From CAIVVT01 sp963823095 (GTDB taxonomy: Bacteria > Acidobacteriota > Terriglobia > Bryobacterales > Bryobacteraceae): a stretch of 64,000 nucleotides of DNA. Made by a program: the position numbers and the translations under genes. Numbering within the stretch: position 1 is the first letter of the stretch; each line of letters begins with the position of its first letter. Location of the stretch: positions 62,001 to 126,000 of the forward strand of contig CAWGKI010000003.1 of the NCBI GenBank assembly GCA_963823095.1, written 5' to 3'. The notes beneath the pieces were generated by a model. That model did not search any database. It was not told the DNA's origin and worked only from the letters and a program-made list of their open reading frames with translations. Positions 39,100-49,562 of this stretch are shown piece after piece.

Positions 39100-41001
39100 C
39101 TACTGCTTGTTACGCGCCTTGTTCTGCGCTTCCGTGAAGGTCCTCTGCATGTTATCGAGCGTCGCTTGCATTTCGCGAGGGTCCCGGATGACCCGATAGA
39201 ACATCCCGCGCCAGTCGAACGGAGCGCCCGCCATGTACCTATAGGCGGCAGGAAGGGGCGGGCCGCCGGGCGAACCGGGCGGAGGTATCGTTGCGGGCAG
39301 GTGAAACGAATACATGCTTCCGCCAGCCAGAGGCTCGTGCGGAATGGCCAGCAGCCAGGCGCAGTTTTCGCCGTCGGCGAACATGTTGGCGGAGACGAAC
39401 GCCCAGCGGCCCCCGTCCCCGGCTGCGGCGGCCTGGCACTCCCACAAACGGCCCTGCGGTACATAGACGGACGGATCGGCGACGTTGTACGAGTCGATCA
39501 GCACATTCTCCAGGCCTCGCGTTTGGACGAAGCGCTCGACTTCGGGCAGCTCTAAGTCCCAGTCCAGATTGGAATCGCTCACCACCTGGTAGGCGGGGCC
39601 ACTGGGGGCGAGCGAATTCAGAAACGGCATGTAGTAGGGCCAGACCCGAACGACGGTAACCAGCGAAGCGACAGCCAGTGCGGCGGCGATCCAGATCGCG
39701 GCGCGTGCCCCCGGCAGTCCCGCGCTGCGCAGACTCTGGAGGAGCTTGGGCAAGGGCGCCAGCAGCAGCGTCAGCAACGCCAGTGGAACCGAAAAGTGGC
39801 GGATGGATATGGTCATCGGGCTCATCAGGCAGACGAACGCGATGATCGCCATACCCAGCCACAGCGAGCGCCAGTGGAACTCCATGCCAGCGCGCACCGC
39901 CGTGGCACGAGTGTGGCCGAGGCGCGCGGCCATTGCCGCGGCCAGGCTGAGTGCCAGGGCGGCGAGGAACGCCAGTGTGGACTTGAGCAGCACCACAATC
40001 GGGAAAAAGAACCAGACGCCGTGCGAATAGGCGTGGCCGAAGAGATAGGCCCCCCTGGTCGATCCGAGCAGGAAAAAGACGAAGCCGCCCAAGTAGGTCA
40101 CAATCGGCAGCAGCATCCGGCGCAAGGCCAGCGCGGCCCAGCCGCCGCCGATCATCTTCAGCAGATCCGTGGGTTGGTTCCACGACAGCGCGAGTTCAAA
40201 CGCGTACACAAGCAGCGCCGCCAGGAGCACTCCCTTGCCGGTCTGGCGCCAGCCTCGGCGCCGCCATACGCGTAATTCAGCGCCGCCGGGTTGGCCCGGC
40301 AGCGGCAACCAGCGCAACACAAATGGGAAGGCCAGGAACACAAAAAGCAGCAATCCGGCGGAGAACTTCGAGAGCAATGCCGCGGTGAGCGCGAGCGCGA
40401 AGTGAACGGTAGCGCGCCGTGACTGGTCGCGCCAAAGGGTGGCGAAGTTCCAGAGCGCGACGATTGAAAACAGCGCCACGGCGGTATCGGTGAGCACGAG
40501 CGGACCGAAGGTCAGGAAGGTAGGCGTGGTCGCGAACCAGCACAATGCAAAGGCGCCGCCCCAGCCGTCCACCAGCCGCTCGCCGTAAAGGTAGATCACC
40601 CAGCCCGTAGCCAGCAGCAGCAACAGCATGGGAAAGCGGGCCCAGCGCAGGGTGGCGTCACGGTCGTTCCAGATGGAGAGGATGGAGGCGCCGAACGGCC
40701 ATTCGGCGAGCATGGGATTAAATGGCCCCTTGCCGCTCCAGGTCCAGATGTGCCCGCCGAAGTCCGCGTGCGCGGAGCGCGCCACAAGCGGAGCGGCCGC
40801 CAGCAACTTCACCAGCGGCGGGTGCTCAGGGTTCATCCGCAGATCGAGTCTCTGCCAGTAACTGACGCCCGCGCCGATGTGCGCCACTTCGTCCATCGAC
40901 ACGGACTTACGCCAGGCTGCGCTGCCCGCCAGCGCGGCCAGCAACGCCAACAGGAAAGCAGCGGCTAATCTTGGCGCGACTGCCTTCCGTTGAACTGACA
41001 T
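39100..41001 (-). CDS. GT39/ArnT-like membrane glycosyltransferase
   Basis: A 633-residue protein with about ten transmembrane helices and a C-terminal periplasmic region. The N-terminal loop MDEVAHIGAG with NPEHPPLVKLLAA is the catalytic-loop pattern of the dolichyl-phosphate-mannose/ArnT-type (GT-C) transferases. The C-terminal part has SNLDWDLELPEVERFV and YVPQGRLWECQ, features seen in the Acidobacteria subgroup. It probably moves a sugar from a polyprenyl-phosphate donor; the acceptor is unknown. A 26-base pyrimidine tract (39071-39096) follows its stop. Confidence 0.8.
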   Translation of the reverse strand: MSVQRKAVAPRLAAAFLLALLAALAGSAAWRKSVSMDEVAHIGAGVSYWQRLDLRMNPEHPPLVKLLAAAPLVARSAHADFGGHIWTWSGKGPFNPMLAEWPFGASILSIWNDRDATLRWARFPMLLLLLATGWVIYLYGERLVDGWGGAFALCWFATTPTFLTFGPLVLTDTAVALFSIVALWNFATLWRDQSRRATVHFALALTAALLSKFSAGLLLFVFLAFPFVLRWLPLPGQPGGAELRVWRRRGWRQTGKGVLLAALLVYAFELALSWNQPTDLLKMIGGGWAALALRRMLLPIVTYLGGFVFFLLGSTRGAYLFGHAYSHGVWFFFPIVVLLKSTLAFLAALALSLAAAMAARLGHTRATAVRAGMEFHWRSLWLGMAIIAFVCLMSPMTISIRHFSVPLALLTLLLAPLPKLLQSLRSAGLPGARAAIWIAAALAVASLVTVVRVWPYYMPFLNSLAPSGPAYQVVSDSNLDWDLELPEVERFVQTRGLENVLIDSYNVADPSVYVPQGRLWECQAAAAGDGGRWAFVSANMFADGENCAWLLAIPHEPLAGGSMYSFHLPATIPPPGSPGGPPLPAAYRYMAGAPFDWRGMFYRVIRDPREMQATLDNMQRTFTEAQNKARNKQ

Positions 41002-41075
41002 CGCGAAGTCGCCCTCCGATGTGCCAATCTACCATGCCTGCGGACGGGCGACGCGCAGCGCATCCGAAAGCGGCC

Positions 41076-41092
41076 CAACTAAATCTGGGGAC
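41076..41092. repeat. Short REP-like sequence, copy 1
   Basis: The 17 bases CAACTAAATCTGGGGAC recur with one mismatch at 52502-52518, again in an intergenic region. The match to remnants of REP-type or IS200/Y1-transposase-linked repeats that carry CTGGGGAC is from memory and could not be tested here. Confidence 0.45.
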
Positions 41093-41255
41093 GGTACACG
41101 TAAGCACCTTCCGCCAAAACCATCGGGGCCGTCCTCCTTTGCAGACTCGCCCGCGCGGAGAGAATAGCTGTGCAGCCGAGTTGCCGCGCTTCACGATCTC
41201 GCAACGGCCTTCGCAAGCCGGGGACGAATGTTCTGCCCGGCCTCGACGGACTGAG

Positions 41256-42929
41256 CTAGACCTCGTCGTTGTACCAATCGTAATCGACCGGCTTGCCGTC
41301 GATCCGCCAGTGCTCCGGGACGGTGGTCCGCATCCAATCCAGTGGTTCGCCGCCCGGCTGTGGCCGCGATGCGAGGGCGAAGGCGGCTTTCAATGCGCTG
41401 CGATCCCGAGCGGTGATCAACGCCGGATCCACGGACACAAACAGCGGCGTGGCGCTTCGCGTCACAAGGTCGAGCCATTGGCGAGTCAATTCCCAAGGGA
41501 TCTCTTTCGTGAGGGGGACGCAATCGGCGTCGGCGGCGAAAAAAGTGTTGTGCTGCGCCAACCGGAAGGCCAGCGTGTTCACGCCCATCTTCCGCGTGCG
41601 CGGCCATTCGCGCCCGCTGGTGTCGTCGCCTATGCGCTGCATTTCGAAGAGTCCCGCGCCGAGGTGGCCGATGGTGTTGCAGCCGATGAGCTGCGCGTTG
41701 CCCGCGCCGCGGCGGATGGATTGATAGAACCCGCGGACGATTTCGGCCGTGGTCTTGGTCCGATCCGAGAAATGCCACCCACCATTGGTCAACTCAGGCC
41801 CCATCTGGAAGCCCCAGCGCCCGGTGATGTCGAACGTGGAGAAGTCATGCTTGATCAGATCGAAGCCCCAGTCGCTCAGGCCACGGACGCGCCGTTCCAC
41901 GTACGCCAGAGCCTCGGGAACACTGGGATCCAGAACGATAAACGGAGGCTTGATGCCTCCCGCCGCCTGCTTGCCTGTGAGGAGCCACGATTTGGACAGG
42001 TCGCCCACGGAAAGCAAGGGACGAATCCAGACGCCCGGACGCACGCCGCGCTTCTTCATCTCCGTGACCACCCCCGGCATGTCCGGGAACTTGTCGTTGC
42101 CGCGATCGGTTGGACCGGCTCCTTCAGGATTTCGCTCCCATCCCATGTCGAGCACCATGAACGGACGGTTCGGACCTGACGGCGCAAGCTCGGCCATCAG
42201 ATCGGAATCGCGCAGCAGGGCCTCGGCCGATAGGTTGTTGCCATAGGCGTAGTACCAGTTGTTGCCACCATAGACGGGAGCGGAAGGAAGGCGAGGTTTT
42301 TCGCACATCCTGTGGCACAGCGTACGCGTTGCGGCAACAGGCGATTGTCCGGGGACGCTCGAATGTGTCACGACCGTCGCCGCTTCCAGTTTGCGCTGAC
42401 CCAGTTGCACGCCCGCGCCGCCGTTGGCGACATCCAGCCAGAGCGTGATGCCGGCGGAGTCCACTTGCCAGCAGGCTATGGACGCGCAACCCGTCTTAAC
42501 GCCACAGCCCTGGGTGACCTGCCCGTCGGACCCAATGAAATACCAGGGCATCAGACGGTGCGGCACGATGCCACGCCATTCCAGGTCTCCGTAGGACCGC
42601 TCCCAGTGGTCGCCGAGGAACTTCCAGGAGGCGGGCACGATCCCTTTCCAGCGCAGACCGATCTTCATCACGGCATCGCTTGGCGCGGTGAGGGAGATGG
42701 GGAGTTCCCCGCCCTTGGCAGAGGTCCGCGGCTCGGCGACGACTTCGATCGCCTCGCCGATCCAACGAGCGCCGGTGCGCTTCAGCGCAACGCGTCCCTG
42801 CTCCAGGTAGGCCGCAACCGCGTCGGGCACACGCAGCACGTCAGGCAGTTTCGAACTACTGGATTCACCCTTTACGGAGGCTGCGCCGGCAGCGAGGCCG
42901 GACGTCAAGAGAAAAGCTCTGCGATTCAT
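41256..42929 (-). CDS. GH36/GH27-like alpha-galactosidase (clan GH-D), TAT-exported
   Basis: A 557-residue protein from ATG 42929, beginning with a twin-arginine leader (MNRRAFLLTSGLAAGAAS). The (beta/alpha)8 barrel shows clan GH-D marks: VYGGNNWYYAYGNNLS at the first strand, VLDMGWERNP, VWIRPLL, nucleophile Asp in LIKHDFSTFD, the GCNTIGHLG strand, and the acid/base Asp in QRIGDDTSGREW. It is likely an exo-acting galactosidase or related enzyme. The start has a weak Shine-Dalgarno sequence. Confidence 0.82.
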   Translation of the reverse strand: MNRRAFLLTSGLAAGAASVKGESSSSKLPDVLRVPDAVAAYLEQGRVALKRTGARWIGEAIEVVAEPRTSAKGGELPISLTAPSDAVMKIGLRWKGIVPASWKFLGDHWERSYGDLEWRGIVPHRLMPWYFIGSDGQVTQGCGVKTGCASIACWQVDSAGITLWLDVANGGAGVQLGQRKLEAATVVTHSSVPGQSPVAATRTLCHRMCEKPRLPSAPVYGGNNWYYAYGNNLSAEALLRDSDLMAELAPSGPNRPFMVLDMGWERNPEGAGPTDRGNDKFPDMPGVVTEMKKRGVRPGVWIRPLLSVGDLSKSWLLTGKQAAGGIKPPFIVLDPSVPEALAYVERRVRGLSDWGFDLIKHDFSTFDITGRWGFQMGPELTNGGWHFSDRTKTTAEIVRGFYQSIRRGAGNAQLIGCNTIGHLGAGLFEMQRIGDDTSGREWPRTRKMGVNTLAFRLAQHNTFFAADADCVPLTKEIPWELTRQWLDLVTRSATPLFVSVDPALITARDRSALKAAFALASRPQPGGEPLDWMRTTVPEHWRIDGKPVDYDWYNDEV

Positions 42930-43087
42930 ATTCAGAGTGATCTTATCAACACGCGGCGGGAGATTCTTGTGGCTCTCCACCACAGACTAGAGATGCAGTG
43001 GTCGAACGGAACTATAGAGGCTGAAGGACTCCGGGGAAACAAGGGCCCCGGTCCGGGCCGGCTCGCGATACCAGGGAGTGCATGGGG

Positions 43088-43178
43088 TTTGTAGCGCACG
43101 TTTCAGCGGTCGCCGGCACTCATGCCGGCATAGTCCGGACGTCGACACGAGTGTCGACGCGAAAGCGTGCGCCACAAA
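43088..43178. repeat. Cloverleaf-like structured repeat, copy A
   Basis: An outer stem pairs 43088-43100 with 43166-43178 (12 of 13). Inside are two perfect hairpins, GCCGGCA-CTCA-TGCCGGC (43112-43129) and GTCGACAC-GA-GTGTCGAC (43141-43158), joined by a short TAGTCCGGAC hinge. A 14-base tandem duplication (43163-43190) lies at its right end. It sits just downstream of the NHL protein gene and has the same architecture as the element at 47436-47549. Confidence 0.65.
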
Positions 43179-43218
43179 GCGTGCGCCACAAGGTGTCGCG
43201 CCAACTTGCGTCGGCCCT

Positions 43219-45652
43219 TTACTTCACCAGCGCCGGAAGCGTCGTGATGACTCCGCCCGGAACCGCGCGGATGCCGAGCACGCCGATCTGCCCGCTCGAC
43301 GGAGTGGCGAATTCGATGGTGCCGCGCCGGTTCGTAGTGGTCGGATAACCGTTGGCGGAGTCCGTCAGTCCGAAGGACTTGTGGCCGTGGCCGGCTAACG
43401 TGATGTTGTCTCTGTACACCAGCGCGCCGGTTTCGTCGAGGATGGTGATCGGGATGGTCGCCGTGCCTGACGCCGGGTTGGCCAGCGCCACGCCAGTCGA
43501 TTCTCCGTTGGTGTTGTCGAACGCGAGGACCAACGCATTGGGATTACCCGCCAGCAGCGGAACCACCGCCTCCTGCGAAGACGGCAGGTACTGGAAGATG
43601 GCGAACCCGCTCACATTGCCCGAACTCTGCAACTGCGCCCAGCCTTCCGTAGAAGCAGAAGCTCCGTTGTCGCCTTGCGTGACGATCACCAGGGAAGCAT
43701 TCGCGGCTAGCGTCTGAGTGACGCTGTTCGCCGTGCTGGTTGTCTGAGTCTGCGGGAATGACATGGGGACCGTGAGCGCGGCTCCGCCGTTGTCGAAGTA
43801 ATTCAATGTGACTTGAGCCGATGTGGAGCCGGTGTTCACGAGCGTCAGGATCGTCTGCCAGCCGCTGCCTAACACGATGTGCGGCATGGTGCCGCCTCCG
43901 GGGCCGACATTCGCCAGCACGGGCAACGTCGTCAGGGCCTTGCCGTTGTTCGCCCGCAGCCCGAGCGCACTGATCCTGCCTCCCGACGGAGTATCGAACT
44001 CGATGGTTCCGCGCTTGCCTGCCGTCTCGGGGAAGCCGTTGTTCGGATCGTTCAGCATGAACGCGGCGTGGCCCTCGGCATCCAGCCGGATGAATCCCTT
44101 GCTCGTGGCCAACCGCGCGCCGGTTTCGTCGCGCACGATCACGGGAACCGAGGCGGCGGTGGTGGAAAGATTTGCGATCGCCATGCCCGTCGTCACGCCT
44201 CCGGTGTTGTCAAACGCCAGCAGATACGACGGCGCATTGCGCGTCTCGAGCGGCACCACCGCCTGGTAATTCGTCACCAGGTTCTGGAACGTCTCGAATC
44301 CGCTGACTGGTCCCACCCGCCAGAAGTTGCGCCCAACCCTCCTGCCCGGCCTCGTCTCCCGCTTGGCCGGTCTGCACGATGAGCACCGAGTTCCCGTTCA
44401 GCGTCTGCTCGAGCGACGGGCCCGCATTCAGCGCCGGCAGTCTGCGGGAAGCTGAAAGGCAGCGTCAGCGGCGAGCCGCCGTTGTCATGGAAATTGAGCG
44501 CCAGGCCAGCGCTCGCCGATGCCGTATTCACGAGCGTAATGGTGCTCGCCCATCCGCCGCCGGAAACAAGGTGCGCCAGCGAGCCTGCCGCATTCAGCCC
44601 GGCTGCGATGACGCCGTTCTGCACCACACTGAAGTACCGCCCGCCGATCGTGATGGTACCCGCGCGTCGCGGTCCCGCGTTGGCTGCAACCGTGAATGAA
44701 ACGGAGCCGGGTCCGGAACCGCTCCGGGAGCCTGTGATCGTCACCCAGCCTGAATCGCTAGTGGCGCTCCAGGTGCAGCCGCTGCCGGCGGTTACGCCGA
44801 TTGTGCCGCTATCGCCCGCGGTCGCAAAGAATTGCCCGCCGGGAGTAATGGAATAAGTGCAGTTCGATGCCACCGCGGCAACCGTGATGACATCTTGCGC
44901 GCTGGCTCCATAGGCCGCGCCGCCTCCGGACAGATTTGCCGTGGCGGTGACCTGCGACGGAGCGTTGATATCAATGCTGGAGGTGACCGCGATGGGCGCG
45001 AAGCTCGACCCGGCAACTAGCGCGTCGCTGCGCGAGCAGGTGTTGGAATTGCAGTTCCAGCCCGCGCCGCTCAAGCTTTGGAGCGCCAGCCCGGCGGTTG
45101 GCTTCACGATGATCGTCACGACGCCGCTGGTTGACGTCGCGGAAGCGGCATTTCTCACAATGATGGAAGAGTTGACCGTCTGCCCGGCGACCGCCGTGCC
45201 GCTATGAGTCATCGACAAGGTCAGGACAGGCGCCCTTCCGGCAGGCGTGAGCATACGCACGACGCTGTCGTAGTAGTCCGTCACGTAGACGTTCCCGTGC
45301 GAATCGACCGCGATCCCGTACGGGTACACTCCAGCCGAGGTCGCAGGGCCGCCGTCGCCGGAGTACAGTTCCGTATCCTCCAGCAATCCGATGGATGATC
45401 CCGTCCGGGGTGACCATTCGAACGAGGGCGTTACTCGTGTCCGCGATGTAGACGTTGCCGGCGGAATCGACCGCCACGCTCTGGGGGAGAGACAGGTTCG
45501 CGCTTATGGCCGGGCCGCCATCGCCGGAATAGCCTTGTGTGCCACTGCCGGCGAAGTTCGTGATGGTTCCGCCGGCCGACACCTTGCGGATTCGGTTGTT
45601 CCGCGTGTCGGCGATGTAGACGTTTCCCGCACTGTCTGCCGCAACGCCTTGA
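43219..45652 (-). CDS. NHL/BACON surface protein, C-terminal half (three frameshifts)
   Basis: This is the continuation of the gene starting at 47227. It holds the last NHL repeats (DSAGNVYIADTSNALVRMV; DSHGNVYVTDYYDSVVRML), a DUF11-like domain (VLTLSMTHSGTAVAGQTVN), a BACON domain (CTYSITPGGQFFA to GTITIGGRYFSVVQ) and two C-terminal modules starting AHLVSGGGWASTITLVN and HIVLGSGWQTILTLVN. Extra bases near 45371, 44441 and 44322 break the frame; each is repaired by removing one base and the joins then read as normal protein. Some of the open segments therefore look like separate genes (43219-44316, 44274-45386, 45202-45768) but are parts of one. Confidence 0.72.
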
Positions 45653-47227
45653 CGGACCCCACAGAAGGGCTTGCGTAGCCGGCCCACCATCCCCGCTTGC
45701 GCCGGCAAATGCGTATCGTCCCGCAAATGGTGTTGCAGTAGGCAGGTTCGACGAAATCCGGTACACAAGGTTGCTGCTCGGACTTGTGAAGTAGATGTTG
45801 CCGGAGGGGTCCAGCGCTATCGCAGTCGGATAAAAACCGCGCGCAACCGTGGTGATGGTTCCGCCGGGCGTAATCTTCCGGATGGCGGGATTGTTCGCGT
45901 CAACAACGTACAAATTCCCGGCCGAATCCGCGGCCAGGCTATAGGGCAAATTCAATTGCGCGCTGGTCGCGGGTCCATTATCGCCCGAAAAGCCGGCGGT
46001 TCCTGTGCCGGCGACAGTGGTGATGGTGCCATCCGCGGCGACCTTGCGAATACGATTGTTCTGGCTATCCGCCACAAACAGGTCTCCGCCAATTACGACA
46101 GGCGAACCAAATGGAGAATTCAATTGTACGGAGGTAGCTGGATTTCCGTCGCCGGAGAATAGCTGTCCCCCGCCAATGATGGTCGAAATCGTACCGGCGG
46201 CAGTCACCTTGCGGATGCGGCTGTTGGCGACATCCGCAATGTAGAGAACCCCGGATTTGTCGAAGCAGATGCCGCCCGGCACCATCAACAGTGCATTCGC
46301 GGCCGCTCCTCCGTCGCCCGAAAAGCCAGGGTTGTTGCCTCTGCCAACGACCGACTGGATTATGCCGTCGCTGCCGACACGCCGGATGACATAGTTACTG
46401 GAGTCCGCGATGTACAGGTTGCCGGCTGCATCGAGCGCTACCCCATAGGGGCCGTTCAAAGCCGCCACGGTCGCCAGTAAACCGTCGCCATTAAAAAACC
46501 CGCCCCCGGGAGTAATGCCCGCGACTATGGTCAGCGTACCGTCCGGAGCGAGCTTGCGAATTACGTCGTTGTTGGTATCCGCGATGTACAGATTGCCCGA
46601 TGCGTCGATCGCAAGGCCATTCGGATAACTCAACGTGCCTGAGAGGATCGTATGGATAATGCCGTCCGTCGTGACCTTCCGGATCTGGCTCGCCGAGCCA
46701 TCGGCAATGTAGAGATTACCCGAAGAATCGAAGACCAGGCCGGTAGGGCCCATGAGCGACGCGCTCGCCGCCGGGCCACCGTCACCCGCAGTTCCAAAAT
46801 TGCCATTCCCAACCACGGTGGAGATTGACCCGTCCGTCGCCACCCTGCGGACCACGGAATTGCCCGTATCGGCGACATAAACGTTGCCCGCCACATCGAC
46901 CGCGATGCCCAAAGGTGAATTCAGCCGCGCGCTGGTCGCGGGACCCCCATCTCCGGAGTAACCCGATGCGGACGATGCCCCAGCGAGGCGAGTGAGCACC
47001 CCATTCTTGTCCATCTTGAACACCGCATTCATCGTGCTCGTATAGACATTTCCCGCCGAGTCCACGGCAACGTCTTGGGGATAGTGGATGGATACGTTCG
47101 TGGCCGGAGCGGGCGTAGACGGTAACGCGCCTCCCGCTACTGTCGTGACCACGAAGTCCTGTGCCGGAACTTGGCAAACGCACGAGAGCAACACTCCCAT
47201 GCCGATTACTTGGGTAAGAATGCGCAT
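45653..47227 (-). CDS. NHL-repeat surface protein, N-terminal half
   Basis: A secreted protein with a signal peptide (about 1-22, cut near VPAQD) and a ribosome binding site (GGAGGAA) upstream. At least nine NHL repeats of about 55 residues follow, each with the pattern GNVYIADTxNxxIRKV and GYSGDGGPATSA. They form one or two beta-propellers used in other proteins for binding. The first frameshift is near 45652 (an extra base between CCG and CAAGGCGTT on the coding strand); beyond it the frame continues in the next feature. The signal for export is clear, the ligand unknown. Confidence 0.82.
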
Positions 47228-47435
47228 AGTGGCTTCCTCCGACGCAGAACATTAAAAGATCTACATATCCTAAGATCTGTTGTTTGGCGCGTCAGGTATA
47301 GTCTATGACGATTCTCTGCCGATTGTTTCCACAATCCGGGCATGCGTAGGTTCCGCAATCTGTAACATCCCGAGTTCGCGCGCCAAGATCTTCGGCGGAT
47401 TGGTCGAAGTCAATTCTCCCGAAGAATGTTGCAGG

Positions 47436-47549
47436 GTAGGGCGGGCGCCCACGCCCGCGGCCGACGCCCTCGTCGGCCAAGTCTGGACTATCGATTAGTG
47501 TCCGCAGCCGGACCAGGAGGTCCGGCGCGGGCGAGGGCGCCCGCCCTAC
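47436..47549. repeat. Cloverleaf-like structured repeat, copy B
   Basis: A 15-bp perfect inverted repeat joins 47436-47450 and 47535-47549. The stem continues inward as CGCCCGCG/CGCGGGCG. Inside are two perfect hairpins, GGCCGACG-CCCT-CGTCGGCC and GCCGGACC-AGGA-GGTCCGGC, separated by an AGTCTGGACT-type hinge. The 331-base gap between the NHL and fucosidase genes holds nothing else. Confidence 0.7.
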
Positions 47550-47558
47550 AACGGACTA

Positions 47559-49133
47559 TCAGGAGGAGTGCGTGATCCGGAAGACCCACGCGTACTCGCC
47601 GGTCTTGGTCCCGGGAACTTTGATCTGCAAGCCGTTGGCATCGCGCGTCCACTTGACCTCGGCATCGGAGCCGAGCAACTGAATCCTGCTAATGGTCCCG
47701 AGCTTTTCGGCGGAGCCTTGGGCCAGGGATTTGATGGTGATCTTGCCATCTTCCGGCCATCCGAGCGCGATGGCGTACAGAGCATCTCCCTTAGTTGTGA
47801 AACGGATGTCCTGGCTCTTGTAAGCCTTCGTGGCCGTGTCGTTGAACGAGCCGCCGACAACTTTGGTAGGACCCTCGCCATAGATATTCCAGGGCCGCGT
47901 GCCGTAAATCGCTTCGCCGTTGACGGCGAGCCAGCGTCCCATGTCGAGCAGGATATTCTGCTCCTGTTCGGGAATTGTGCCGTCCGACTTCGGCCCTATG
48001 TTCAACAGCAGACAGCCGTTCTTGCTGACGATGTCGATGAGCTGATGGATCAGCGACTGCGGCGAGCGGAAGGAGTCGTTCTCAATGTAGCCCCAGCTCT
48101 TGATGCTGATGGAAGTATCGGTCTGCCAAAATCGAGCCTCGGGTTTGTCCAACTGACCGCGTTCGATGTCCAGGACGGCGACGCCTTCAGGGTAGGCGTT
48201 GAACTTATAGTTGATGGCTGCGGTGGAGCTGCGCTTGGCGGCGTCGTTGTAATAATACGACGCGAACTTCTGCAGATACGGCTCGAACTCTTTGGTCTCG
48301 ATCCACCAGTCGAACCAAACGATCTCCGGTTGGTAGCGGTCAACGATCTCGGCCGTGCGCGCGAGCCAGTCGTTCATGTACGCCGCATCGGGGTGACCGC
48401 CCCAGTGCATCGCATTCTTCAGCGGCGCCGGGCCAACGTTCGCGGGTCCGTAAAAGGCCGCGTTGGCCGGATCGCGAACGTCGGAGTCGAAACCGCGCCC
48501 CTGGTTCAGGAAGAAATAGTGCTCTGCCCGATGGCTGGAGACTCCGAGGTGTAACCCCTCGGCACGGACCGCTTTAGCGAGTTCGCCGACGACGTCGCGT
48601 TTGGGCCCCATCTTCGCGGCGCACCAATCTGTGAGGTCGGAATTGTACATGGGGAATCCGTCATGGTGTTCGCCCACGGGCATCACGTACTTAGCGCCAG
48701 ACTTGCGGAACAGATCCGCCCAGGCTTTCGGATCGAACTTTTCGGCTTTGAACTGGGGAATGAAATCCTTATAGCCGAACTTCGATTGCGGACCGTAGGT
48801 CGCGACGTGGTGCTTGAACTCCTTGCTGCCCTTCTTGTACATCTCGCGCGGATACCATTCGCTGCCAAACGCGGGAACCGAGTAGGCGCCCCAGTGGATG
48901 AAGATGCCGAACTTGGCGTCCTGATACCACTCCGGGACCTGATAGCTCTTCAGGGAGTCCCAGGTTGGCTTGAAAGGACCGGCCTCCCCGGTGCTTTCGA
49001 CCCGCTGAAGTATCTCGGCGCGTTTCGCGTCGAACTTCTGCGTGGCCTTCTGCCAGACCAGATCATCCGCATTGGGGGTTTGCGCCAAGACGGTACCGAG
49101 CGCACTCAAAACAAGCAGTGTGGCAAGTCGCAT
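47559..49133 (-). CDS. Alpha-L-fucosidase (GH29), secreted
   Basis: A 524-residue enzyme from ATG 49133 (TAGGA upstream); the frame further upstream to 49298 has no protein character. A signal peptide (MRLATLLVLSALGTVLAQT) is followed by the GH29 barrel: WYQDAKFGIFIHWGAYSVPAF, VGEHHDGFPMYNS, DVVGELAKAVRAEGLHLG, and nucleophile Asp in EIVWFDWWIE. LLLNIGPKSDGTIPE and WLAVNGEAIYGTRPW close the catalytic domain and a beta-sandwich follows. It releases terminal L-fucose. It is divergent from a second GH29 gene. Confidence 0.94.
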   Translation of the reverse strand: MRLATLLVLSALGTVLAQTPNADDLVWQKATQKFDAKRAEILQRVESTGEAGPFKPTWDSLKSYQVPEWYQDAKFGIFIHWGAYSVPAFGSEWYPREMYKKGSKEFKHHVATYGPQSKFGYKDFIPQFKAEKFDPKAWADLFRKSGAKYVMPVGEHHDGFPMYNSDLTDWCAAKMGPKRDVVGELAKAVRAEGLHLGVSSHRAEHYFFLNQGRGFDSDVRDPANAAFYGPANVGPAPLKNAMHWGGHPDAAYMNDWLARTAEIVDRYQPEIVWFDWWIETKEFEPYLQKFASYYYNDAAKRSSTAAINYKFNAYPEGVAVLDIERGQLDKPEARFWQTDTSISIKSWGYIENDSFRSPQSLIHQLIDIVSKNGCLLLNIGPKSDGTIPEQEQNILLDMGRWLAVNGEAIYGTRPWNIYGEGPTKVVGGSFNDTATKAYKSQDIRFTTKGDALYAIALGWPEDGKITIKSLAQGSAEKLGTISRIQLLGSDAEVKWTRDANGLQIKVPGTKTGEYAWVFRITHSS

Positions 49134-49179
49134 ATCGATCCTACCGAAATCTATCAACAGCTTGCGAGAAAGGCAAGCT

Positions 49180-49201
49180 TTATCGGTAAAGTTTTCGATA
49201 A
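49180..49201. promoter_or_regulatory. Imperfect inverted repeat upstream of the left fucosidase gene
   Basis: TTATCG at 49180-49185 and CGATAA at 49196-49201 are 10 bases apart, with further partial symmetry (GGTAAA/TTTTCG). It lies 47 bases from the ATG at 49133, where a repressor would block transcription. Candidate only. Confidence 0.35.
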
Positions 49202-49415
49202 CTCTATTCAGGCCGAGATTTGCTTTCGAGGAACTTGCGGCGCTCCACGATGCCCTTGCCTTCCCTGACCTCGATCCATTGATTCGCTCCCACACCACGC
49301 TGAGTCTCAGCGATCCCCTCCTACCTTCGGATGGTGCATTAGACGATTGAACGGTTCCGATCCAAAGACGGCAGACCTGCCGTTAGACTGAGTCAAAATC
49401 TTGCATAATGGTGCT

Positions 49416-49429
49416 CGTTACCGGTAACG
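49416..49429. promoter_or_regulatory. Perfect 14-bp palindrome, LacI-type operator candidate
   Basis: CGTTACCGGTAACG has the central CpG and half-site layout of LacI/GalR-family operators. It lies 134 bases from the ATG of the right fucosidase gene. No LacI-family gene is visible in the window. Confidence 0.5.
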
Positions 49430-49562
49430 CTTACGCATCGGGACGAAATGAGTGCGGGTTTCGCGATGGGACCGGCGTAGGATGCGCCATTCATCTGGTT
49501 CCATGGTCCATCGCGTCTTCAACCGATGCGGCGAGTGAGATCTGAGCAGGACGGGAGTGGAC

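Larger units (their letters stand above)
49134..49562. promoter_or_regulatory. Divergent control region of the two fucosidase genes
   Basis: The 429 bases hold two inverted repeats (separate entries) that suit a shared regulator. No coding signal is convincing. The gene at 49563 is preceded by GGGAG. Confidence 0.55.

Noticed and set aside
43163..43190. CRISPR-like repeats near the cloverleaf element
   Set aside because: Only two direct 14-base copies, without spacers; it is a small tandem duplication.
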